DNA of 12,097 nt, taken from Chloroflexota bacterium. GTDB lineage: Bacteria > Chloroflexota > Anaerolineae > Anaerolineales > DRMV01. Numbering within the stretch: position 1 is the stretch's first letter; each line of letters opens with the position of its first letter. The notes beneath the pieces are model-generated. The model made no database searches. It had not been told where the DNA came from and was given only the letters and a program-made list of their open reading frames with translations. Below are positions 6,516-12,097 of this stretch, in pieces. The translations under genes and the position numbers were made by a program. Location: the NCBI GenBank assembly GCA_013153375.1, contig JAADEN010000025.1:1-12097 (forward strand), read 5' to 3'.

Positions 6516-7973
6516 ATGGCTGCGGTACGACCGGAACACGCGCGTTGGGCCCTGATTTTGGGCGCGGGGCGGCAAGGCGCCTCGCTGGCCCGCTTCTACG
6601 CGCGTCAGGACGCCCGCGTGGTGCTCAACGACCGGCGCGGGGCCCGGGACCTGGCCTCCGCGTGGGCGGCCCTGGCCTCCGAGTCGGTCACCTGGGTGAC
6701 GGGCGGGCACCCCCGCTTTCTGCTCCAGGGGCCCGAGGTGGTGGCCGTATCGGGCGGGGTGCCGCTGGACCTGCCCCTGCTGGTCGCGGCCCGGCAGTTG
6801 GGTTTGCCCCTGGTCAGCGACGCGGGGCTGTTCTTCGCGGTCGCGCCGTGTCCCACCGTGGGCATTACGGGCTCCGCGGGCAAGACCACCACCACGACCC
6901 TGGTGGGGCGCATGGTGGCCGCGGCCGCGCGCGAGGCCCACGGCGTTGCGTATAGCCAAAATGAAGAGCAGGGCGACCTCGCGGCGCTGCCCAAACTTTT
7001 CCGCAAGGCCTGGGTGGGCGGCAACATCGGCAACCCGTTGCTGCACCAGGTCTTCGACATGCAGCCCGCGGATGTGGCCGTGATGGAGGTCTCCAGTTTC
7101 CAGTTGGACATCGCCCACGCCTCGCCCCGGGTGGCCGTGGTGCTCAACATCACGCCCAACCACCTGGACCGCCACGGCACCATGGACGCCTACATCGCGG
7201 CCAAGGCCCGCATCCTGGCCTTCCAGCGCGCCGACGATGTGGCCGTGCTGGGCTGGGAGGACGCCCACGCCTGGGCCCTGCGCGACCAGGCCCGAGGTCG
7301 GGTGGTGGGCTTCGGCCTGACGCCGCCGCCTTCGGGCGTGACCGGCGTCTATCTGAAAGAGGACACCTTCGTGTGGCGCGCGGCCGACGGCCACGAGGAG
7401 CCCCTGCTGTCGGCCGAGCGGGTGGCCTTGCGCGGGCGGCACAACCGCCTCAATGTGGCCGCGGCCCTGGCCGTGGCCCGGGTGTTGGGCCTGGGGCCCG
7501 GCCACATGCGGGCCGGCGTCGAGGGCTTCACCGGCGTGCCCCATCGCCTGGAGTTGGTGCGGGTGCACCGGGGCGTGGCCTGGTACAACGATTCCATCGC
7601 CACCAGTCCGGCCCGGGTGCTGGCCGCGCTGGCGTCCTTCGAGCACGAACCCATCGTGCTGCTGGCCGGTGGCCGAGACAAGCACCTGCCCTGGGATGCG
7701 TTCGCCCGGGCCGTGCGGCAGCGGGTGCAGCACTTGATCTTGTTCGGCGAGGCCGCGCCCCTCATTCGTGAGGCCGTGGACGCGGCCGATGGCCCGCTGC
7801 CGCACAGCCTGTCCGTCGTACCCGATTTGCACGCCGCGGTGCAAAAGGCCGCGGCCCTGGCCGAGCCGGGCGCGGTGGTGCTGCTTTCGCCCGGCTGCGC
7901 CAGTTTCGATCAGTTTCGCAATTTCGCCGAACGCGGGGAGAAGTTTCGCCAATGGGTCCACGCATTGCCATAG
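6516..7973 (+). CDS. murD: UDP-MurNAc-L-Ala:glutamate ligase MurD
   Basis: This cytoplasmic Mur ligase adds glutamate (normally D-Glu) to UDP-MurNAc-L-Ala with ATP. It has 485 aa, slightly long. Seen are an N-terminal Rossmann-like start (LILGAGRQGASLARFY), the ATP loop GITGSAGKTTTT (from 116, Lys123), GNIGNPLL, EVSSFQLD, NITPNHLDRHGTMDAY with the carbamylated-lysine position Lys230 (AAKARI), GRHNRLN, and C-terminal LSPGCASFDQFRNF. About fifteen extra residues rich in Gln/Glu lie before GNIGNP. The usual motif NDSKATN reads NDSIATSP (358-365), with Ile361 in place of the lysine that contacts glutamate in E. coli MurD. The start has GGAG (6507-6510) six bases upstream, fused to the mraY stop. 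The last 22 bases overlap ftsW. Confidence 0.93.
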   Translation: MAAVRPEHARWALILGAGRQGASLARFYARQDARVVLNDRRGARDLASAWAALASESVTWVTGGHPRFLLQGPEVVAVSGGVPLDLPLLVAARQLGLPLVSDAGLFFAVAPCPTVGITGSAGKTTTTTLVGRMVAAAAREAHGVAYSQNEEQGDLAALPKLFRKAWVGGNIGNPLLHQVFDMQPADVAVMEVSSFQLDIAHASPRVAVVLNITPNHLDRHGTMDAYIAAKARILAFQRADDVAVLGWEDAHAWALRDQARGRVVGFGLTPPPSGVTGVYLKEDTFVWRAADGHEEPLLSAERVALRGRHNRLNVAAALAVARVLGLGPGHMRAGVEGFTGVPHRLELVRVHRGVAWYNDSIATSPARVLAALASFEHEPIVLLAGGRDKHLPWDAFARAVRQRVQHLILFGEAAPLIREAVDAADGPLPHSLSVVPDLHAAVQKAAALAEPGAVVLLSPGCASFDQFRNFAERGEKFRQWVHALP

Positions 7974-9244
7974 TTCGTCCCGAGGCCAACGAGCCTCGCC
8001 CACCGCGGCCGAAGCCCGAGGCCCCGCCCACGCCCTGGTGGGCGGCGGTGGATTGGCCGTTGCTGCTCATCATCCTCGCGCTGCTCGTGGAAGGCACGGT
8101 CGCCATCTATTCCACTTCGGTGGCCTTCGCGGTGACCCGCACCGACAAACCCGCCTTCTACTTCGTGGTGCGCCATGCCGTGTTCGTGGCCGTGGGGCTG
8201 ATGTTGATGTTGATCGTGTGGCGGGTGGGATACGCTCCGCTGCGGGCCCGGCCCCGCCTGGTGGCCGTGCTGGCCGCCGGCGTGGTGGCCTCGTTGTTGG
8301 TCTTGCTGCTGCGCAATCGCCTCGCGGGCACCACGGGCCGCACCCTGTTGGGCGGCTCTTTGCAGCCCGCGGAGTTCGCCAAACCCGTGCTCATCGTGTA
8401 TTTGGCCGTGTGGCTCACCACCCGCCGCCGCGAGATGCCCAACTGGCGCTACGAACTGGTCTCCGTGGGCGCCATCACCGGCATCTTCGCGTTGCTGGTG
8501 CTCTTGCAACCCGACCTGAGCGCCGCGGCCACGGTCTTCGCGCTGGGCATGATGATGCTCTTCCTGGCCGGTGCGCATTCCAAACAGGTGGTCTTCACCC
8601 TGGGCGTGGCCGTCTTGGTCCTCGCGGTGGGCATTCCGGCCATGCGCTGGATTTACCCCGTGGGCGTGACCCGCTTCCGCGATTTTTGGATCGCGCTGCG
8701 CACGCCGGCCCAGGTCGAAGGGCACTTGCGGGAGGCTATCTGGGCCTTTCTGCGGGGCGGCTGGTTCGGCGTCGGCATCGGCGAGGGGCAAAGCAAGTTC
8801 TACTATCTGCCCTTGCCGCACACCGACAGCGTGTTCGCGGTGATCGGCGAAGAGTGGGGCGTGCTCGGCGCGATTCTGGTGGTGGGCACTTTTGGCCTGC
8901 TGTTGTGGCGCGGGCTCAAGGTGGCTACCGAGGCGCCCGACCCCATGGGACGGCTCCTGGCCGGAGGCATCATCCTCTGGCTGGTAGGCGAGGCCGTGCT
9001 CAACATGGCCGGCATCGTCGGCCTGTTGCCCGAGGCCGGCAATGTGATGCCCTTCTTCAGTTACGGCGGTTCCAATTTGACGGTAACGCTGGCGTCGCTG
9101 GGCCTGGTGCTCAGCGTCGCGGGCGAGGCCCGGCGCGCGTCCCGGGCCCAAGGAGGACCCAATCGTGCGGTTGTTGATTTGCGCCGGGGGAACCGGCGGC
9201 GGCGTGTATCCCGCGCTGGCCGTATGGCAGCGCCTGGCGCCTGA
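7952..9244 (+). CDS. ftsW: SEDS-family peptidoglycan glycosyltransferase FtsW
   Basis: FtsW is a polytopic membrane enzyme that polymerises lipid II into septal glycan strands, in partnership with FtsI. It has 430 aa, with a Pro-rich cytoplasmic start (1-34) and about ten membrane segments. SEDS signatures are present: LQPAEFAK (137-144), LLQPDLSAA (Asp188), GIGEGQSKFYYLPLPHTD with Asp292 at the catalytic position, VIGEEWG, and PFFSYGGS (367-374). The usual LPEAHTD reads LPLPHTD. RodA is possible from sequence alone, but the dcw location supports FtsW. The start at 7952 lies inside murD, with GGGGAG at 7935-7940. The last 26 codons overlap murG in another frame and give a basic tail (LRRGNRRRRVSRAGR). 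Confidence 0.92.
   Translation: MGPRIAIVRPEANEPRPPRPKPEAPPTPWWAAVDWPLLLIILALLVEGTVAIYSTSVAFAVTRTDKPAFYFVVRHAVFVAVGLMLMLIVWRVGYAPLRARPRLVAVLAAGVVASLLVLLLRNRLAGTTGRTLLGGSLQPAEFAKPVLIVYLAVWLTTRRREMPNWRYELVSVGAITGIFALLVLLQPDLSAAATVFALGMMMLFLAGAHSKQVVFTLGVAVLVLAVGIPAMRWIYPVGVTRFRDFWIALRTPAQVEGHLREAIWAFLRGGWFGVGIGEGQSKFYYLPLPHTDSVFAVIGEEWGVLGAILVVGTFGLLLWRGLKVATEAPDPMGRLLAGGIILWLVGEAVLNMAGIVGLLPEAGNVMPFFSYGGSNLTVTLASLGLVLSVAGEARRASRAQGGPNRAVVDLRRGNRRRRVSRAGRMAAPGA
9151..9156 (+). promoter_or_regulatory. Strong ribosome binding site for murG inside ftsW
   Basis: AGGAGG is a full Shine-Dalgarno consensus, eight bases before the GTG at 9165. It lies within ftsW coding sequence. It supports the GTG as the murG start, where translation gives the family N terminus MRLLICAGGTGGG. 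Confidence 0.85.
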
Positions 9245-10271
9245 CGCGCCCCAGGTGCTGTGGGTGGGCGGTCAGGGCGGCATGGAAGAGGACCTGGTCC
9301 GGCGGGCCGGGCTGCCTTTTCGCGCCATCCCTGCCGCGGGCGTACACGGCGTGGGTTGGCGCGCCCTGCCCGGCAACCTGCTGCGCCTGGCCCGGGGCAC
9401 CTTCGCCGCCCGGCGGGTGCTGGCCGAGTTCCGCCCCCAGGCCATGTTCTTCACGGGCGGGTATGTCGCCGGGCCCGTGGGCCTGGCCGGATGGCGCATC
9501 CCCACGCTGCTCTATGTGCCCGACATCGAGCCCGGCCTGGCCCTCAAGGTCCTCACCCGCTTCGCGGACCTCATCGCGGTCACGGTGGAGGATTCGCGGC
9601 GTTTCTTCCCGGGCAAGCGGGTGGTGGTCACCGGCTATCCCGTGCGGCAGGAGATCGCGGCCTGGGTCGGGCGGCAGGCCGAGGCGCGCCAGCGCCTGGA
9701 TCTGCGCGCCGACGAGCCCGTGCTGCTGGTGTTCGGCGGCAGCAAGGGCGCGCGCAGCCTCAATCAGGCCCTGGCCGCTCACTTGGAGCCGTTGCTGGAG
9801 ATGACCCAGGTGGTGCACATCAGCGGGCGTCTGGATTGGCCCACGGTGCAGGCCCGTCAGCAGGCCCTGCCGCCCGAATTGCAGCGCCGCTATCGGGCCT
9901 TCCCCTTCCTGTACGACGCGGACATGGGCGCGGCCCTGGCCGCGGCCGATCTGGTGGTGTCCCGCGCCGGCGCGTCGGTTCTGGGGGAATTTCCCCTCTT
10001 CGGCCTGCCTGCGGTGCTGGTGCCTTATCCGCACGCGTGGCGTTATCAGCAGGTCAACGCGCAATGGCTGGCCGACCGGGGCGCGGCGCGCATCGTGGCC
10101 GATGCGGACCTGCCCACGCAACTGCTGCCCGTGGTGCGCGACTTGCTGCACGACGCGCCCGCGCGGCAGGCCATGCGCCAGGCCATGCTGCGCCTGGCCC
10201 GTCCCGACGCCGCGGCGCGCATCGCGGACCTGTTGCGCGGCCTGACCCGGCACGAGGAGAGTGCGCCATGA
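9165..10271 (+). CDS. murG: Lipid I GlcNAc transferase MurG (divergent active site)
   Basis: MurG is a GT-B glycosyltransferase at the inner face of the membrane that adds GlcNAc from UDP-GlcNAc to lipid I, giving lipid II. It has 368 aa, a normal length. Family features are the N-terminal Gly-rich loop, FTGGYVAGPVGLAGW, GGSKGARSLN at the start of the C-terminal half, and SRAGASVLGEF with the conserved Glu. VPYPHA and QQVNAQWL follow. Several normally conserved residues are changed. GGTGGH reads GGTGGGVYP, with Gly13 for the usual His. The HEQN.xxG loop reads YVPDIEPG (117-124), so the Glu and Asn known from E. coli are absent. GGSQG reads GGSKG. The gene starts with GTG, overlaps ftsW by 80 bases, and shares ATGA with the next gene. 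Context makes MurG by far the best call. Confidence 0.9.
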   Translation: MRLLICAGGTGGGVYPALAVWQRLAPDAPQVLWVGGQGGMEEDLVRRAGLPFRAIPAAGVHGVGWRALPGNLLRLARGTFAARRVLAEFRPQAMFFTGGYVAGPVGLAGWRIPTLLYVPDIEPGLALKVLTRFADLIAVTVEDSRRFFPGKRVVVTGYPVRQEIAAWVGRQAEARQRLDLRADEPVLLVFGGSKGARSLNQALAAHLEPLLEMTQVVHISGRLDWPTVQARQQALPPELQRRYRAFPFLYDADMGAALAAADLVVSRAGASVLGEFPLFGLPAVLVPYPHAWRYQQVNAQWLADRGAARIVADADLPTQLLPVVRDLLHDAPARQAMRQAMLRLARPDAAARIADLLRGLTRHEESAP

Positions 10272-10861
10272 TTTCGTTGCACGCGGTGTTTTGGTTGGCT
10301 TTGTTCTTCTTCGCCGCGGTGGGCGCGATTCGCGGCTGGGTGCGGGAGATCCTGGTGACCTCCAGCCTGGTGCTGGCCTTCGTCATCATCACCTTGTTCC
10401 TGCGCGCCCGGGAGCCGCAAATTCAGCCCAACGAGGCCGCGTTGCCGCCGGCCATGACCTGGCACTTCGTCGTGCCCCCCACCGTGGGAAATCCCCGCAC
10501 CGAGGTGTTGATTCGGGCCGGCCTGTTGGTGCTCTTCGCCATCATCGGCTACGAGACGGCCGGCATGGGCCGTTTTGCCGCCCGCCTGGGCACGACCCGA
10601 ACCCAGGATCGCATTCTGGGCGCGGTGCTGGGCGCGCTCAACGGCTACTTCCTGGTCGGCTCCCTCTGGTATTATCTGGCCGCGTACGGATATCCTTTCG
10701 AAGTCTTTGAACCGCCTTCTGCCTACGGTTTGAACGAGCCTACCCTGTTGCAGTACATGCCTCCGGCCTACATTTTGAAGCCCTTGTTCGGCGCGGGCGT
10801 CGCGTCCTCCTTCGTGTTGATGTTGGTGTTGTTCATCTTCCTGCTCATCGCTTTGCTGTAG
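10268..10861 (+). CDS. CvpA-like polytopic membrane protein, copy 1
   Basis: This is a hydrophobic protein of 197 aa with about five membrane segments (roughly 5-21, 27-46, 79-96, 115-139 and 175-196). Its style resembles the CvpA/colicin V production family: an RGW.RE turn after the first segment (IRGWVREIL, 21-29) and RILGAVLGALNGYFLVGSLW (115-134) in the fourth. I recognise this by pattern only, and the biochemical role of CvpA proteins is poorly known. It is a paralogue of the next gene. Both share LRGW/IRGW, LIRA...GY.T, LNGY..VGSLW(Y/F)YL and MPP.Y. The external part between segments 2 and 3 is about 32 residues, longer than in copy 2. The ATG overlaps the murG stop (ATGA), with GAGGAGA at 10254-10260. 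Being between murG and murC suggests a role in envelope assembly or division, but no substrate can be named. Confidence 0.8.
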   Translation: MISLHAVFWLALFFFAAVGAIRGWVREILVTSSLVLAFVIITLFLRAREPQIQPNEAALPPAMTWHFVVPPTVGNPRTEVLIRAGLLVLFAIIGYETAGMGRFAARLGTTRTQDRILGAVLGALNGYFLVGSLWYYLAAYGYPFEVFEPPSAYGLNEPTLLQYMPPAYILKPLFGAGVASSFVLMLVLFIFLLIALL

Positions 10862-10874
10862 GCCCGCCGGAGAG

Positions 10875-10890
10875 ATGCATCATGATGCAT
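10875..10890 (+). promoter_or_regulatory. Perfect 16-bp palindrome over the start of the second CvpA-like gene
   Basis: ATGCATCATGATGCAT is identical to its reverse complement. It begins right after the Shine-Dalgarno-like CGGAGAG (10868-10874) and covers both possible start codons (10882 and 10885). In RNA it could fold as a 6-bp stem with a CAUG loop holding the start codon. In DNA it could be a dimeric protein site. Its function is unknown, and chance cannot be excluded. Confidence 0.4.
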
Positions 10891-11430
10891 TTGGTCACCT
10901 TCTTCTGGACTTTGGAACTCCTTTTTGGGGTCATCGGCGCGCTGCGTGGTTGGGCCAAAGAGTTGCTGGTCACATTCAGCATGCTGGTCGCGCTGATGAT
11001 TTTGAACCTCATCGAGGTGTACGCGCCGTGGATTTTGCAGACTTCCTTACGGGCGGAATTTCTCATTCGGGCCTTTGTGTTGCTGTTCATGGCCTTCTTC
11101 GGTTATCAGACCCCGGCCGCCATGTCCAACACCGGAGGCGGCCGTCGCGACTGGCTCCAGAATCGTCTGTTGGGCTTCATTCTGGGCCTGCTCAACGGTT
11201 ATCTCATCGTCGGTTCCCTGTGGTTCTATTTGCACGAGGTCAATTATTTGTGGTACCCCGAATATCAAGACTTCATGCAGCACATCGTGATTCCGCCCAA
11301 CGAGCAGAATCCTTACGGGGCCATGGCGCTGCGCATGGTGCAGAACATGCCGCCCCGTTATCTGGGCGTGCCGTGGCTCTACATTGCGGTGACTGCGGCC
11401 TTCGTGTTCGTGCTGGTGGTGTTCATCTGA
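10882..11430 (+). CDS. CvpA-like polytopic membrane protein, copy 2
   Basis: This is a paralogue of the preceding gene, 182 aa, with about five hydrophobic segments (roughly 5-21, 27-44, 60-77, 95-117 and 164-182). Shared landmarks are GALRGWAKELLVTFSM (19-34), LIRAFVLLFMAFFGYQT (61-77), QNRLLGFILGLLNGYLIVGS (93-112) and NMPPRYL (155-161). The loop between segments 4 and 5 has many aromatic residues (NYLWYPEYQDF), and the loop between segments 2 and 3 is short. Start codons at 10882 and 10885 are adjacent and in frame; 10882 is chosen for its 7-base spacing from CGGAGAG, but 10885 is equally possible. Both sit in a 16-bp palindrome. The base composition looks somewhat less GC-rich than in the neighbouring mur genes, perhaps only because of hydrophobic codons. 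The stop (TGAGG) provides the murC ribosome binding site. Function is not known; assignment to the CvpA family is by pattern. Confidence 0.8.
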   Translation: MMHLVTFFWTLELLFGVIGALRGWAKELLVTFSMLVALMILNLIEVYAPWILQTSLRAEFLIRAFVLLFMAFFGYQTPAAMSNTGGGRRDWLQNRLLGFILGLLNGYLIVGSLWFYLHEVNYLWYPEYQDFMQHIVIPPNEQNPYGAMALRMVQNMPPRYLGVPWLYIAVTAAFVFVLVVFI

Positions 11431-11437
11431 GGCGGCC

Positions 11438-12097
11438 ATGACCGACGGACGACGCATTCACCTCATCGGCATCGGCGGGACGGGCCTTTCGGCCATCGCC
11501 CGGGTGCTGCACGCGCGCGGCTGGCAGGTGAGCGGTTGCGACCGCAGCCCGAGCCCCACCCTGGACGCGCTGCGGGCGCGCGGCATCCCCGCGGTGGTGG
11601 GGCACGACCCCGGGCATGTGGCCGGGGCCGATGTGGTGCTGCGCTCCTCCGCGGTGCCCGAGCAGCACCCCGAAGTGCAGGCCGCGCGGGCCGCGGGCGT
11701 GCCCGTGCTCACCCGCCGCGCGTTCCTGCCTACCCTGACCGCGGGCTACCGCACCCTGGCCGTGGCCGGAACCCACGGCAAGACCACCACCACGGCCATG
11801 CTGGCCTGGGCCCTGGCCGCGCTGGGCGAAGATCCCACCCTCATCGTGGGCGGCGAAGTGCCGGACTGGGGGAACGCGCGCGTGGGCCGGGGGCCGTGGT
11901 TCGTCATCGAAGCCGACGAGTACGACCACATGTTCCTGGGCTTGCAACCCGAGGTCGGCGTGATCACCACCCTGGAGCACGACCACCCCGACCTCTTCCC
12001 CACCTGGGACGCGTATCTGGACGCGTTCGCGGCCTTTGCTGCCCGGGTCACCGATGCGCTGGTGCTGCGGGCCGACGACCCTGGCGTGGCCGCGCTG
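11438..12097 (+). CDS. murC: UDP-MurNAc:L-alanine ligase MurC, N-terminal part (cut by window edge)
   Basis: MurC is the first Mur ligase: it adds L-Ala to UDP-MurNAc with ATP in the cytoplasm. The first 220 residues are present and the reading frame is still open at the right edge; the family is usually about 450-490 aa. Seen are the N-terminal Rossmann motif GIGGTGLSAIARVL (from 11), RSSAVP, the ATP-binding AGTHGKTTTTAML (Lys115), EADEYD (158-163) and LEHDHPD (179-185). The last replaces the more common NIEADH pattern of proteobacterial MurC. Mpl, a recycling ligase, was considered, but the GIGG start fits MurC. The start at 11438 has GAGG (11429-11432) overlapping the upstream stop. Finding murC after murG follows the common dcw order, so murB and ftsQ/ftsA/ftsZ may follow outside the window. 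Confidence 0.94.
   Translation, partial: MTDGRRIHLIGIGGTGLSAIARVLHARGWQVSGCDRSPSPTLDALRARGIPAVVGHDPGHVAGADVVLRSSAVPEQHPEVQAARAAGVPVLTRRAFLPTLTAGYRTLAVAGTHGKTTTTAMLAWALAALGEDPTLIVGGEVPDWGNARVGRGPWFVIEADEYDHMFLGLQPEVGVITTLEHDHPDLFPTWDAYLDAFAAFAARVTDALVLRADDPGVAAL

Overview
The window is a single-direction division and cell wall (dcw) operon from a GC-rich bacterium. The order is mraZ, rsmH, ftsL-like, ftsI, murF, mraY, murD, ftsW, murG, two tandem CvpA-like membrane protein genes, and murC, which runs off the right edge. Every recognisable gene is on the + strand. Intergenic gaps are 20 bases or less, and I see no internal terminator, mobile element, tRNA, rRNA or CRISPR. The lineage is an inference. 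A possible Chloroflexota member (Anaerolineae-like) is suggested by high GC, the sequence style of MurD (NDSIATSP), MurG (GGTGGGVYP, YVPDIEPG) and RsmH (CxC-x6-CxC tail), and the CvpA-like genes. No 16S rRNA or other phylogenetic marker gene is present to confirm it.

Layout. Bases 1-103 hold no gene I can assign. A good sigma70-type promoter (TTGCCT, 17-bp spacer, TATACT) lies at 104-132. It is followed at once by four TGG boxes with an exact 10-bp period (131-170), the pattern expected of an MraZ operator, and by a GC-rich hairpin in the leader (169-187). Then come mraZ (regulator) and rsmH (16S rRNA methyltransferase), a Trp-rich FtsL-like bitopic protein, and the FtsI-type transpeptidase. 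Next are MurF, MraY and MurD, the SEDS glycosyltransferase FtsW, and MurG. Two paralogous polytopic membrane proteins and the N-terminal 220 residues of MurC complete the window.

How the genes work together. MurC, MurD and MurF build the UDP-MurNAc-peptide in the cytoplasm. MraY and MurG turn it into lipid I and lipid II at the membrane. FtsW polymerises lipid II and FtsI crosslinks the product at the division site, with the FtsL-like protein as likely scaffold. MraZ probably represses the operon through the boxes on its own promoter. Gene junctions are built for translational coupling: three ATGA overlaps, five junctions where the stop codon lies next to or inside the next Shine-Dalgarno sequence, and two longer overlaps (22 and 80 bp).

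Main oddities. (1) murE is missing from its usual place between ftsI and murF. (2) MurG lacks the usual His of the GGTGGH loop and has a rewritten HEQN loop. (3) MurD has Ile where the usual motif NDSKATN has Lys. (4) A tandem pair of CvpA-like proteins sits between murG and murC, with a perfect 16-bp palindrome over the start of the second. (5) The ftsW 3' end overlaps murG by 80 bp and encodes a strongly basic tail.
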